A stretch of DNA of 64,000 bases from Diaporthe sp. PMI_573 (taxonomy: Eukaryota; Ascomycota; Sordariomycetes; Diaporthales; Diaporthaceae), in NCBI GenBank assembly GCA_021399435.1, contig JAJTUP010000002.1, positions 2,666,001-2,730,000 on the forward strand, written 5' to 3'. A program made the translations under genes and the position numbers. Of this stretch, positions 31,301-44,000 are shown in pieces. The notes beneath the pieces are model-generated. The model was not told the DNA's origin, did no database searches, and saw nothing but the letters and a program-made list of their open reading frames with translations. The first letter of the stretch is position 1, and every line of letters begins with the position of its first letter.

Positions 31301-31968
31301 GGTAAACTGTAACAGAACCTCGCCGGAGACCTTGGTACTAGTAGCCTTCTTGCCCTTGCTCTTGTTCTTGAGAGGGAACCATTTAGGCTCCTGCTCGTAG
31401 TGACCGTCTGCAAATATTTCCTCGAGAGCAAGATCAAACTCGCCCAGGTAGTCCTTGCCAAATCTGTCCTTGTCCCAGCAGATGATATCGAGGAGTAGGT
31501 GCCGCGTCTCGTTGACGTGGAATTCGCATTGTTCGTTCCAGTGTGGGTTAAGCGTCTTGGACACAGAGTGGGTTTGGTGCCTGTTTTCACCCAAGGTCAA
31601 GACAAGATACTGCGGGCAAAGGTCAGTCTGCTTCCTCTCCTCGGTACTCCAAGGGGGCGAGGATTAGAACCTACTGGATCCGAGGTACCGCTTCGATCCG
31701 CTGCGGCGAGATTTCGTGCCTAGCATGCGCGGGTCAGTCGTGTCCAATGTGTGTGCACGCAGCCGAGGTGGAGGGGGCCTGTGCATCAAACACACGAGTT
31801 GTTTACCTTCAGAATTACAGTGTTGAGCATCAAACCCGTCTCCTTGCGCCCCTCGGGGCTTGCTGAGTCTCCTTTGTTCCTCATTGGGCTGGCGTTGCGA
31901 CTATTTGTGGCTGAGCTGGTATTCAAGCGTGATGATGATTTCAGACGTTGTGGTATGATGTGAACCAT
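28341..31968 (-). CDS. psd2: Phosphatidylserine decarboxylase, type II with C2 and EF-hand domains
   Basis: Converts phosphatidylserine to phosphatidylethanolamine on endomembranes (Golgi/endosome for Psd2). Five exons, 31807-31968, 31675-31719, 29401-31609, 28590-29344 and 28341-28535, all phase-consistent, give 1121 aa. First C2 domain about 46-175 (DRSGTSDPYLVLTLG, LNPHWNEQCEFHV). Acidic linker (TEDVSDDDDAEYDIYDDE). Second C2 about 294-407 (FDMDPFVVASLGKKTYRTKV). EF-hand DTDENGTISKVE about 550-561. The catalytic domain ends with GGST (about 1027-1030), where self-cleavage at Ser makes the pyruvoyl group. The exon 3/4 acceptor is ACAAG, giving KR-IRKLLKSLSIKQ. The last intron (28536-28589, 54 nt) has no in-frame stop, so it could be retained. 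Length fits fungal Psd2. Confidence 0.92.
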
Positions 31969-32527
31969 ATTCAACACTCGCGGAGTTCAGCGAAACGGCT
32001 ACGTTCGAGGATGATGGAGTGAAGTTCCGTCGTCTCTCGAGGGTGTCCTGGACAGTAATTGGGTGATGTCTTCGTCGGGGGGGGGGTGTGGCGCGCAGGG
32101 ATGGCTCCAGGGAGAGCTGGTCTTGACGTCAAAGGTGGGGGGGAAGCTTCGGGTTTGCGGTATTATTCTTGGAGCCGACGGTGAGGAGATGGGAGAGGTG
32201 ATGGTCTTGGGGGATTTGATCCGGATGGGATGCCTATGGTGGAGGAGGTCGAATCTTGAATTCTACTGCATGATATCTGGCATATGTTGTCAGCGACGAG
32301 TGGCGGGCATGACATGGCGGTCGTGAAGTGGCCCAGGGGAAGGGTTCGAGGATTGCTTGCTTACCTGATGAGGGTTGCAATTGCGTGTCTTCAACGGGTT
32401 GTAGCACAGACCAAAGAAGGCAGTGGAGCAATAGATTGGGCAATTTCAAGACATCTATCTGACCAGTTTTAGGCAAAGACAGAGCGAGATGGGACGGACT
32501 GGGTCGTGGCTGGGTCCAGGTGCGTCT

Positions 32528-32560
32528 GCGTGGTCCGCGTGGTCCGCGTGGTCCGCGTGG
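32528..32560 (+). repeat. 9-bp tandem repeat (GCGTGGTCC)
   Basis: Three exact copies of GCGTGGTCC (32528-32554) followed by a partial copy, in non-coding DNA upstream of the PSD gene. Confidence 0.8.
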
Positions 32561-33480
32561 GCATGCGCATCTGCGTCAGATCTGGCTGCCGCTGACTCCG
32601 ACCACCAAGTTATGCGAGGCTTGACTGTTTCAATGGCCTCAAGGTCTCGCCATGACAGTCCGAGAAGGAAGGAGAGGGCTCAGGAGGGATGACGGAGAGG
32701 AAGACGCGGGGGCGGAGGAGTGGGTTTCGGGGACGAGAGGCTCACGTCGCCAGGGAGAAGGAGGCGACTTTAGGGACGGGGCAGAGCTGAGGGACGAACG
32801 GGCAGGGAGAGCAAACAACGTCACACCTGCCGTTTGTGCTGTACCTACAGCAACAGCACCTCACAGTAGTGTACCTGCCTAAGGTTGGCGGGGGTGGACG
32901 GAGCTAAAAGGGGCAGCTTGGCTGCTGGCTGTCGGGCTCTACCTTGGTACCTAGGTAGCTTCTACCCCTCCTCTCACCGCAGCTGTTAGTGTCAGCCAGA
33001 TTACGGGCCGCCTGAACGGTGCTCAAATCCTGCCGAGGCACATGAAACCCGCTGATTCCACTCTATTTGTGGCCCACCAGGGCGATCGAATGCCAGATCT
33101 TCGACCAGGGCCACTAACAGGGACTAGTCAGGGGATAGTATCGCTACACCACACACGCCTTTGAACCGGCGGACCCAGCCAGTTTTCACAAGGCTCAGCC
33201 ACCTTGGTTAAAGGTTGCCCCTCGTCACCAATACGTTAGTTATTCCATGCAGAAACCGGTTCGGTTTGAGGTGTTGTTGGATGGGAGCGTCTGTCCCCAA
33301 CAGCCGGTTGGCAAAGGCTTCGGTTCTGGAGAATCCAACAGTGGGCGCAATTTGGCAACGAGGTGGGAATCATTCCAGGGGGTGCTGGCCCGTCCAATAG
33401 TAGAAGTCTAGAGCAAACCAGCCTGGTTGATCGCGTGCATTGGGTTGCACCAGAAGCTGCCCTGGGCCACAGTCACAGTC

Positions 33481-33509
33481 ACAACAACAACAACAAACAA
33501 CAACAACAA
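33481..33509 (+). repeat. CAA trinucleotide tract
   Basis: ACAACAACAACAACAAACAACAAC-type microsatellite, preceded by a doubled CAGTCA. Non-coding as far as can be seen. Confidence 0.75.
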
Positions 33510-36500
33510 GCTTCCCACCATCAGATAATCACTTCCAACACCCAACTGCGTTGCTGGCCGACAAGAAAGCTCCTCTCCGTCCCACTTCCCCTCTCCAAGC
33601 AGCCGAGATGCAGAGGACAGCTGCCCCATTGTGGCTGATGGCACGCTAACTGTGGTGTATGTCCATACGGTGCCATGGCCCATAGGTGTCCTCATTGGCA
33701 AGCCCCGAGAGCCCCGAAGGCTAGGCACACTGTGCCGTGGTGCCGTGTTCCTGGGCAGAAGCTTCGCGTGTCCAGCCAGCCCCCGTCCCGTCGGTTCCGA
33801 TTGAGTTTGGGAGTAGCTCGTCGACCATGACCTGCCTCAGTCCCTCACTCAGCCGGTGGCCTCGGCTGCTGCCAAGTGCCCAGCATGGACTTGTCAGGCT
33901 GTTCCCGTCTTGCCGCCCAGTCCGTCTGCGCAGCTCGGGAAGCAGTCGTCCTCGGCAGCAAAGTCCCGAGTGGTCGAGCTGCCAAGCTGCCACACCACCC
34001 TCACCCCGTCAGCTGCTGGTGACACCGCGGCTTCGGGATGCAACACAGCGAGATGCCCAGCAACCCCAACTCAACCCCTGGTTGCATGCACTTCTGTACC
34101 GCTGCCTTTTCGCTTCCTTGTTGGCTTCTCTGTCTCTGAAACCCCACATCGTCCTGTCTAACATCGCTGTCTTGGATTCGAGACAACTGATTCAATGCTG
34201 TGTCGGGCTCACCTTGCTTCTCCGACGCAGCCACTCTGCCAACTCCGATCCCTGTTCCCCAGCCACGACTTCTTCGACACCGGCCCCTCACATCAACGGC
34301 GATGAGAGGTCTGTTACTATCTCTGTTGACTTTGTTTCATGGTGATGCAGAATTGCAAAGTCTCTCCCATCTACTAAATGTAGAGAGTCAAGCTGGGCGG
34401 GAACAATTCCATCGTCCTCTGCCGCTGCTCTTCCCATAAATCATGCACTCCAGGCAGCCGTGACTGTAATCTTTCAGGTAACAGGCTGCATACCTCACCT
34501 AATGAAAGCAATTTTCTGCAAGGCCGTGATGGGGGAAAATCTCCAGTGGATATTCTGACATGTATCATAATGCTGGAACGAGAGCCCACTCGGTGTGCAA
34601 TGGCAGTGGAGACGCTTTGCATGGTAACGCTCTACACCACAATCATACGTGGCACCCTCACCGGGAGGGACGGGAGGGTGGATCTTGTTTGAGTATAAGA
34701 GTGGCAATCATCACTTTCTCAAGGCCAACCGAAAGGTTGGCCGAGATGAGCTGCGTAGCATCCAGCCTATCAAGCTCTTTGCTGACTGGTGCCCGGAGCA
34801 AATGTTCTACCACAGCCTGCTTGTCTGTCGCTCAAGATGATCTGAGGAAAGGCCCCATTCAATAAGAAGGACTCCATCAGAGCATCGGAAGGGCCGACTT
34901 ATGAAGTGGAAGCGGTACCAATGGGGACAACTGTGAATATGGTCTCGCACTAGCTCTCAAGACTGCTGCTCAATTCCGTCATGTCTCTTGCCAGGTTTGG
35001 TCCACTTCGCAGGACAGTCCATTGCTCAAGGTCGAACCGTTCCTGCGTCTCAACCCAGCATGGTTTGTGCCAACTGGGAACTCAACCCTACTAGGTATGA
35101 CAGTACGGCGGTGATGTTCACTCTCGCCCAACTTCTGAGGCCCAAGTACAGATAATTATAGCTCCAGGCGCACCAACGCCCCATGGGTTTGCAATGTCCA
35201 ATGAATAGTATGGCCTGACGAGTTGCTGGAGGAGCTGTGCTATCCTGGAACTCAACTGATCTGCACAATCTGGTATTGTTACTCATGTAGGATAGCCGAA
35301 GGGTTTTCGACAAGTCATATCATCCTTTCTCGTGACTCTTCGGAGACGGGTCAACCTTTCCCAGACCAGAGTATATGCACAGCACATCGAACACCAACAA
35401 TCATCAAGCTTGCCTGTCCAACATTGAACAGTTGGAAATGCGGGTGATTTGTCTACATGTAAATCAAAGAGTGAGGATGGATGAAGACGACCTTATTGAT
35501 CCGTATTTTGATCTAATGCAAACTTGTCGAGCATTGACAGGAAGGAAATACATGTGTAGGGCAATGGCGGTATGATTGTAATGTCGTTTTTGGGTGACAG
35601 CATCAATATTCAATGGCGATCTAGGATGAAGTATGGGCATGACAGTCCTGAAGTTGATCTAAGTTGGTGTAGTCACGATTATCCGTCAACATCAATGACC
35701 GTGCGTATCTAGGTACTCGGTACCGTGTACAGTTCTAGTATGGGCCATTAGAGCAGCGTCAGATCAAAGCCATGCTTATTCCAGGGGTTCGACAAGTTGG
35801 TGCTGACGCAGGCATTTGCAGGCATTCGCAGGCAGTGAGGCAGGCCTTCACACAGCGACCACTTATGTAGAAGATTCTGGACACTTGGGGCACCTCATTT
35901 GTATTTCAAGTCTTGATTTGTGTGCGTGACGTATTCTGCATTTTATGCTTCCGATTAGCCCTAGATTTGCCCGTTCATGGTCCACTTAGCCTTATAATAC
36001 TGGACCCTAGGTGGTGTACCAAAGAGAGAAAGAAAAAGCACCCTTGCTTTGGTTTATGTTACCAGGTTCTGCTTGAGTTTCGGCTGCTGTATGGATCTGC
36101 GCAAGCTTCTGATATGCAGGTGCACAGCTAATACCTAACCCAGTATCAGATTTCAGACCTCATTTTGATACAACCATCCATCTCAATCATACAATCACGT
36201 TCTGCAAGGGATGCGAACATCAGTCTCATTTGACCTTTTCAAAACATATGTAAGAGCAATTCGACTAATTCTAAATCACGCGATGTGTTGGTGAAGATGT
36301 TATGCGTTCTCAAGTGGATCTGCAAAGTAATTATGAAGATCGCTATCAAATGGCTTGTTGAAGATTTGAAATCCCCGGACATGTTAAATGACAGCAAGTC
36401 TTGGGTTCCACCGCATTTTCGATCGGATGCGTTCATTACAAAACGGAAGAGGAAGTTAACTCGTGATTCGTGTGAAAATTGAGCTGCTGATGCCCGGTTG

Positions 36501-37202
36501 ATCCGGATAAACTGTGCTCAGTATCCACAATACCAATTGTTGTATGCCTTATGACACAGGGTTCAAGACACGCAAAAGTGACCTCAAAACGACCCTAGAC
36601 CCTTGACCATTTTGACTCTCCGAAGATATGGAAACATCTAGGCACTCAGGGCCGAAAAGTCCTCTCCATCCTGGGCTGAGTCTTGTACATCCCACAGAGT
36701 AGCACTTTGAGGATATTATAGCCCTCTTTAAAATAAAGTTATATAATCCACCGCTGGCTAGAATGACGCCAACAACCCAATCGTATTATGCTTGACCGCA
36801 CGCAGCAAATCTGCTTCCGATTCGATGCACGAGTGAAAATTTCACTCCCGCGGAATAGGGGATGCACGTGGTCGACCCAGTTTTTGTCCCGAGGGGACGG
36901 TCCGCCCCAGGGTCCAAATCGAGACCCAGAAATTACTGATCACAGCTAGCAACAGGAGATTTGCGAACCTCCATGCTGATCAACCGGTTTCTAAGCGATT
37001 GGCTGGAATCAAACACCGCGTCCCCGGCCCTGCGAGGATCAGGGGCTAATTCCGAGCGCGCAGAAATGAATCCTTCGCTCTCTGTTTCTTTTCTGCAACT
37101 AGATGCTGCGGTAACATTCCCCTGCCTGTCACCACTACTCATGCGCCAAACCTAGTCGGCGGTTGCTATAGGGCCCCAGAGTATCGGTGAGATCGATCAA
37201 TC

Positions 37203-37926
37203 ATGGCGAACAAGATGTCCATGGTCAAAATAGCCGTCCTCGGCGAGGGCGGCGTTGGCAAAACCTCCCTCACCATCCAGGTAGGTTCCAGATCGCTCGA
37301 GTTCCCCCCGCCGCCCCCCCCCCCCAGCGTAGGCCATCTGCTCATGGATCTAGATGTCGCACCAACACTTCGTTGAGGAGTACGACCCCACATTAGAGGA
37401 CTCGTATAGGAGACAATGCGTTGTTGACGACGAAGCATGCCTGTTGGAGATCCTCGACACGGCCGGCCAGGAAGAGTTCACGGCGCTGCGTGAACAATGG
37501 ATACGCGACAGCGAGCTCTTCCTCATAGTCTACAGTGTCACATATCGCACCAGTTTCGAAGCTGTACAGAAGGTATTCGAGCAAGTCATGACAACCAAGG
37601 AGAAGTATGCCGCGCCCGGTGGCTTCGACGCCACCCTCATCGTCCTGGTCGGAAACAAGTCAGACCTGGACCACAAGAGGACCGTGGGCATCAGCGAGGG
37701 GAGGATGCTGGCCAAGAAGCTGGGCTGCGGCTTCATCGAGACCAGTGCAAAGACCCGGACCAACGTCGAAGAGGCCTTCTACAAGGTCATACGCGCCGAC
37801 CGCAAGAGGAAACGAGATATGAGGGAACAAGAAGACAGCCGCCACAAGTCCGATTTAGCAAGCCTCGGCATCGACCAGCCCAAAGTGAAGAAGAGCTTTT
37901 TCAAGAGAATTCTAAATCGCAGTTGA
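37203..37926 (+). CDS. Ras-family small GTPase without a CAAX box
   Basis: Signalling GTPase. Two exons, 37203-37280 and 37354-37926, 216 aa; the 73-nt intron interrupts TIQ/MSHQHF right after the P-loop helix and carries a long C-run. G1 is GEGGVGKT (14-21), the effector/switch I region is EEYDPTLEDSY, G3 is DTAGQ (61-65), G4 is NKSD (127-130), G5 is ETSAK (155-159). The nucleotide-binding site is complete, including Q65 of switch II. The C-terminus is strongly basic (RKRKRDMREQEDSRHKSD, KVKKSFFKRILNRS) and contains no cysteine, so it cannot be prenylated the usual way. Membrane contact, if any, would be by charge. It belongs to the Ras/Rap/Rheb branch; which ortholog is not certain. Confidence 0.92.
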
Positions 37927-38639
37927 GACGATGCCAACTGTCAACATTCAAGGCGTTTGGGTGGTCATGCATAGGCACACTCGTGATGTGCAAATGTGGT
38001 AATATTCTTGGATTTTGGGATGGAATATGGCTGGCGGTATCCATGGCTCTCAATAATTACAGTCTGTCAATTCTCTGTTGGAGGATGCGAGGCATAGACT
38101 ACTTATACTTAATTGATCTTCTCTCTGAGGGTTATAACGGCGAAAAAGAGATTTTGGGCAGGCCGCTCCAGATCCCTGCCCTTATCATGAGGCCTGTATA
38201 AACATCGAATGCTGGACAGAAGCGGCGCTCCTCACATGTTTGAGGGGGGGAGTGTTGCTTCGCAGGGGCTATTTATAGCCATAGCTAGGAAATATATGCC
38301 CATGCACAATATATTGGCGTGGTGAATGAGACTTGTCGCTATTTGACGCGCTGTGCCGGTATAACTCATCCGTTTTCGCGGCGCTAGTTCCTTTTGTGGT
38401 CAACGCGGAGTTCGAGGTCCGGCTCGCCGTCTTCTGTGTGACGTAGGATGCAGGTTGCTCCTCTCGCAGACGGAACCTTCTTTAGGCTGTTATTAAGGCT
38501 GATTTGCGCATCACCTGGACACTCGATTGTGTTGTCTTCGGAGAAATCGTGGACCATAAATGAGCGTGCACGAGCTTGAATCTGTGAAAACCAAAGCAGT
38601 TTGCGGCATCCAACCCACACCTCAAAACGCCAAGCCGAC
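37927..38639. other. Intergenic spacer, no gene seen
   Basis: 3' flank of the GTPase gene and 5' flank of the SDR gene. A reading frame runs on from the GTPase exon in a different frame but has no domain. G-run near 38245. Confidence 0.4.
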
Positions 38640-39593
38640 ATGTCGGAGAAGAAGAACATCGTTATTACGGGAGCCGCTCGGGGTATCGGACGTGCAACTG
38701 CCCGACACCTAGCACTTTTGGGCCACAGGCTGTTCCTCATTGACATTGATGTCGAGGAGCTCTCTTACACGGCCAAAACTTATATACCAGGAGCATTGAC
38801 CGGCCAGGTCAACGGCGTCAACGGCAACAAGGCCCACACTGGTGTCGGCCACGGCGCTTGCGATCTGCGGGACCCTTCAGCCATCAAATCAACAATCAAG
38901 GCCGCGGCTGACTTCTTCGGCGGGCGAATTGATGTGCTGGTCAACAATGCCGGCATAGCGAGGGCCCAGTTTAGCAGCGGGCGCAGCATGGCAGACCCCT
39001 CTGTATTCGACGAATGGCAGGCCTACATGCAGACCAACCTCACGGCGCCTTTTCTCGTCAGCCAGGCCTGTATACCATTCATGACAGTCGAAGACGACGG
39101 GCGGAAGGAGCACGTGGATTCCGTCATCAGACCAGAGGCTGCTTATGCGGCTACAGACAGACTCACGGAAAACCACCGGAGCACCTTCTCGGCACGCGCC
39201 AAGCAGGGCCCCTCCATCATCAACATCGCCTCGTTCCGTGCTCGCCAGTCGGAGCCCAATTGCGAGGGATACGCAGCGTCAAAGGGCGGGATCCTGGGGC
39301 TCACACAAGCCATGGCTATCTCGTGCGCCCAGTGGGGTATCAGGTGCAATGCGATTCTTCCGGGGTACATCTATGTCCAGCATGAAAACAAGCAAGCGGA
39401 TGAAACCGAGGGCCACGAGTGGTGGGCCAAGGACGTCCCCGCCGAGCGGCACCGAAAGCACCCAACGGGTCGCATTGGGTATGGTGAGGACGTCGCGGAG
39501 ACGATTGAGTGGCTAATGGGCGCCGGTTTTGTGACAGGACAGGAGATTGTCGTTGATGGAGGCATGAGCAAGATCAAACATGTGGATGCTTGA
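38640..39593 (+). CDS. Short-chain dehydrogenase/reductase
   Basis: Intronless, 317 aa. NAD(P)-dependent oxidoreductase of the classical SDR type. Starts MSEKKNIVITGAARGIG with the Rossmann TGxxxGIG at 10-17. IDID near 35-38, directly after beta-2, suggests NAD preference (inference). NNAG at 102-105, catalytic Ser in INIAS (about 198), YAASK with Y211 and K215, then the ILPGYI loop and the C-terminal VVDGGMSK. A loop of about 40 residues between the NNAG helix and the catalytic Ser (with RKEHVDSVIRPEAAYAATD) is longer than in typical 250-aa SDRs. ATG 38640 has a good context (GCCGACATG). Substrate unknown. Confidence 0.9.
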   Translation: MSEKKNIVITGAARGIGRATARHLALLGHRLFLIDIDVEELSYTAKTYIPGALTGQVNGVNGNKAHTGVGHGACDLRDPSAIKSTIKAAADFFGGRIDVLVNNAGIARAQFSSGRSMADPSVFDEWQAYMQTNLTAPFLVSQACIPFMTVEDDGRKEHVDSVIRPEAAYAATDRLTENHRSTFSARAKQGPSIINIASFRARQSEPNCEGYAASKGGILGLTQAMAISCAQWGIRCNAILPGYIYVQHENKQADETEGHEWWAKDVPAERHRKHPTGRIGYGEDVAETIEWLMGAGFVTGQEIVVDGGMSKIKHVDA

Positions 39594-41072
39594 CTCGAAA
39601 GTTTCACCTCCCCTGGGCATCATAAACTCCCTTTCCGGCTTCAAATCTATGGCATTTTAACCTCGCTATTACTACGTGCTTATGCCGCTGCTCGAGAGCT
39701 GTCACATTCTGGTGGTCTTCGAGCCTGTCTAACGGGTAAAACAAACGCTTTGTGTGGACGGATCTAAAATTTCGAGCTCGTCGAGTTTCAGACGACATGT
39801 GCATCTTAGGTGAAAATATCTCCGTGAGCGAAACAGCCTGGTGTGCTTGCTACCATTACAAGACTCAGCAGCTGTCAGTCTTCCGAATTTAGAACCGCTG
39901 TCAAGATGATGGCCATGTTACGCCCAATGCCCATTCCCTCAGAAGAATCTGCAAATTAGTCTGCCAAAAGTTCGCTCAAAACAGCTGGAGAAAAGCACAT
40001 GACAGATGCGGCAAATAACCACCCAGTTCAGGCCGAGGAGACCAATTCTTAAGTATTACACAGAGTTACCCTGGCAACATATATAAGAAGGTCACTAATA
40101 TTGGCCCAATATAGCTCACCGCAAGTCCATGAAGCGAGCGGCTCGGATCGCGACGGCAGAAGAAATGATAGGCAGAAACGGGCGAAGATTTTTGCACTAA
40201 ATGACAGAAACCGTGTGGCATAGATCTGAATCTAGCTTGATTTAGTATATGAAGTGTTCCTAACTAACAATGGAATCAGGATGGCTCCTTAAATGTAGTC
40301 TCTTCCGCTGGGCAACCAGCGGCAAGCGCTATAAGGGCCCCTTATTGGCGTTCACGATAGCATTGCTTTTTTTTTTTTTTATAACGCTGGGTGTTTAAGC
40401 GTTTACCACTGTATGAAGGGACCGCCTACATACTGCTTAAGAAGCGTACGTACACGGATTAAAACCGAAACCACCCACTTAAAAACGAAACCACTTAAGA
40501 AAATCCCACCCTTACTCGGCGCTAGCCTTGATGATGGAGTTTAAAAGCGAGGAAGACAAATTAACTGCAAGAATTGCACCGACTAGGCTGATCTTGGGTT
40601 AAGTTACTGAGTTACAATATGAAAGCTGTCGCTGCTAACGCTAGCCCGCATGTCCCTGGGTGCCATGGTGATCGACTCCTTCCTTGAAAGTGTGCCGCAT
40701 GGCGAGGATCGACGGCATGCAATGCCGCACGGACTGATACTGGCGTTTGCCAGAACCGTGCAAGGTTTATGCCAACTTTTCTAAATACTGACTGACCAGC
40801 GCCGAATGTAGTCGACCTGCAGCACTATTCTCCCGCTCGCGTGATTGAAGTCTTCAAATACCGACATGCTCTCTATCTTCTTAGCGATCGTGTTTCCATA
40901 AAGCAACTCACTCGCATGCATTACGCTTGCAATAGGAAGGGATTAAGAAATAATAATATGTTGATTGAGGTTGAGTAGAGTGTCAAATAGAGTACAAGAG
41001 TACAAGGCGGAATGAGGGGCCTGGGTGGGATGCCTGCTCCTGTATCGAATCATCGTCTGGCGGCCCATCTCC
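39594..41072. other. Intergenic, AT-rich, no gene seen
   Basis: Contains a T-run of about 14 nt at 40367-40380, followed by short near-repeats AAAACCGAAACCACCCACTT / AAAACGAAACCACTT around 40460-40500. The patch might be a small mobile-element remnant, but I find no inverted ends or coding remnant. Confidence 0.4.
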
Positions 41073-41090
41073 GGCGTAACGCGTTACGCC
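41073..41090. repeat. Perfect 18-bp palindrome after the Argonaute stop codon
   Basis: GGCGTAACGCGTTACGCC is its own reverse complement over all 18 bases. It starts two bases beyond the stop codon of the minus-strand Argonaute gene (stop 41093-41095), so it opens the 3' UTR. Confidence 0.9.
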
Positions 41091-41092
41091 AC

Positions 41093-44000
41093 CTAAATAT
41101 AGTACATCCTATTTTTCACCCGAGGGTGAGGATCGATCAGTTGCTGAAGCAGAGCTTGTCGACGCTTTAGCTCATCTTCTTCATTCTCCGAATCGCTCGT
41201 CACTGAAGCGGTATCGGAGTGTCTGGAAGGGTCGTAATATTCGCTGAGGTAACGGCGGGCGCGGTCGCAGACAAGGTCTGCGTAGTAGGCGGGAGTACAG
41301 TACGAAACGGCCCTTGTACATCGTCCAAAGGTGTAGTGCAAGCTCTGGGTAACGTCCTCCAGTGTGTCCGCAACGGTGTAACCGCTTGTGGGTGGAGTCG
41401 CGCGGAAGATTTCGTCGTGTACGACGAAATAGTGCACCGGCTTAGCGTGACCTTGGATTGCAGCGTGCGCCTCTGTATGCCGATGTCAGTACTTCCAAGC
41501 AAGAGTAGACGTCACGATCAGGGATAATGTGTAGACTTACGCAGCCAAAAGTCCCAATGGTGGGCCTCGGTGATTCCCCGATCCGCAACAGTTCCAGCAA
41601 GACAGTTTCCGTTGCCGTCAGCCTTTCCCTCTGTGGTTGGCCCAAAGCGTGTGTGATGGCGTTTGGTCACTATCACGACAGTGATTTGTGGGCGCTGTTG
41701 ACCCAACGGATCGTACTCCTCCTCACAGGCTTGTCGGAGAAGCGGCAGTTCATAGTCTTTGACCATCTGGTACTGGCCCTCAGAGACACCATCGCGATAC
41801 ACTAGGATATTCCGTGGGAACATCCTGTGTCTACCCTCTGACTTCCAAAGACCTAAATGACGCTTCAACATGTCCTTGAGCCTATCAACCATCTCTTGGC
41901 ACCTGATCATCTGGACATGCGAGGTGGCTAGCCATTGGGCTAGGTTCGGGTCGATGCTGGCAACCATAGCAGCGACGCTGGGCGCCTGGCTACTTGAGCT
42001 CGGACTCGGATGTGTCACGTCGATACCGACAATCATCGTATCTCCTCGTGAGACAAAATGAAGACGTGAGGGTTCCACACGCTGATTGTCCCCTCCACCC
42101 TTGAGGTTGAATTTGAGCGCCACATTTCCGAAATATTGCAGTCTCCCATCGGAATCCACCAGTTTGTTTCCAACAGAGCATATGTTGACAAGCCCGATTT
42201 TGATGTCACAAATTTGCTTGATCCGGTTATAGAGGGCAGTATGCTTGACCGGCAGAATGATGTAGATCAGGCGAAGTTTCTCTGCAGCCCCCTTGAGCAC
42301 TTGTTCTAACACAGGGTCCTCCACATCTCTCAGCTGGATTTGCCGGCTTTTTGGACTGGCTTCACCAATGCTGATGCCTGTTACCTGCAGTGACCGACGG
42401 AAGGACTCTATTGCGGCTGCCAAAGGCTGTATGGTCTGGAAGCTCGTGGGGTATCCGGCCATGGTGATATACAGCCATCCCCATGTTCCATTTGGTATTG
42501 TAGCAGGTCGGGCCATTACTTGGCCGCGGAGGTTCCAGGCAGCGGACGGATTCACTGCGGCGGACCTATTGTTGCCATACCCGATCCGGGGCTTGGTCAG
42601 CTCGCGGGCTGCGACGGATATGAAATCATGGCTGGTTTCAATTCTGAAATCTTTCTGTGTGGATTCAATTGAATAAGCAAATGACAGTATGTCTGCTTTT
42701 GACTGCTGAAAACTTACCAGCAAGTGATTGAGTTGTGGCGACATTCCGACCATCGAACGTCCCTCCTGAGCGATAGACACCGCATTATGAGCTGCTGCAG
42801 GCTTTCGAATAGCAAAACCCATCATCCTGCTCGTTTGTTCTGCGTCGGTTCTGACCCGAGACTTCTGACCAGCTATAACTTCGCACACTTCCGGCGGGAG
42901 GTACACAGGATCGGCCTTTGAGCCGACGTTGACCACGGGCAGACTCTCATTCAGCCGAATGCCGTAGGCTTGAACTCTCAAACATTAGTCACCACCGGAC
43001 TCCTATTAGAACTGAGTATTGCAACTTACATCTGTTGAAGAACTCGGATACAGTCACATATCGTTGTCTCTCCTGGAGCCAGAACAGCACTTGATTTGGA
43101 CCGGCTCCAAACTGGGATACCTTGGGCCGCCATTGATTCGAGGGATGTCCGTCATTCGGAGAGGCCAGCGCCAGGATATTTCGTATACGTGGAGTCCCTC
43201 TGTGGGACGTCTTGACGCGGACGCCTCTGAGGAATTGCTCTAGTCGGTACCTGTCCTGCAATCCGTGCATTGTCATCAGGCTAACCAAGGGGCCGGGTTG
43301 ATAAAACGCGCTGCAGCAGACGTTCACGTTGACCAAGATACGACCCGTAGCGGCCCGAACGCTTGAAAAGAAACCGCGGATGGCCATTAGACCGCCGCCT
43401 AGGTTTCTACCTGCCACATCCTTGGGAAACGTCTTTCCTCCGATGGTGACCAGATTGCCCTGGGACTTCGCGTAGTGATTCAAGAAAATGTTGAATGCTC
43501 GGATTAGATCAGCCTTCTGATCAGAGGCCGGGGCCAGATTTGTCGTTGTTAGGGATTCGAGAAAGCATCGGACAGGCAGTGTCGTCTTATGCTTCAGGCG
43601 CAGGTGATACGCTGGGGCACGTGGTCCAGGCTGGGTTTCGAACTCGGATCGATAGACAATATTGAATACAGTCAAATCGTCCCTAAGAAGAGTGCGTGAG
43701 AGTAGTGTTGACTTGAAGTCGCTGCAAATTCGGTTGGACATGGCGACAGACTCGGGCTGCTGTAAAAACAGTTCGATGATCCGGGCACGTTTTCGTCCCA
43801 CTGCCTTAGGCTGTATGTCAATCTCGTACTGGTAGAAGACAAGTCTGTCATCCACCAGCAGTTGAAAGTAGTTCGTCCAGATGATGCCTTTCTCGCCCCT
43901 TGTTCCAAACTCTGGCCGCCTGGGAAAGCGCTCTGGAGCCAGAGAAAGGCGTCCGAGATCTGGGGATTTCGTGTACTCATTTTCCAGCTTAAGCACATCG

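Larger units (their letters stand above)
31969..37202. other. 5.2-kb gene-poor region
   Basis: I see no gene. Contents: G-run at about 32079-32087; 9-bp tandem repeat at 32528-32560; TACCTAGGTA palindrome at 32948-32957; CAA-rich tract at 33481-33509; direct GCAGGCATT units near 35809-35836; increasing AT content from about 35,000 to 36,900. The 202-codon plus-strand ORF at 33737-34345 is low-complexity and matches nothing I know. Long non-coding RNAs cannot be judged by eye. Confidence 0.5.

Noticed and set aside
33060..33170. Minus-strand segment with tRNA-like pieces (GTGGTGTAGCGATAC, ATTCGATC)
   Set aside because: The T-arm and acceptor stems do not pair properly and the anticodon arm cannot be drawn, so it is at best chance similarity or a very old pseudogene.
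33737..34345. 202-codon plus-strand ORF in the gene-poor region
   Set aside because: Ser/Pro/Arg-rich without motifs, poor start context, overlapped by other frames.
40360..40510. Possible small transposon remnant around the T-run and the AAACCGAAACCAC near-repeats
   Set aside because: No terminal inverted repeats, target-site duplication or coding remnant could be found.
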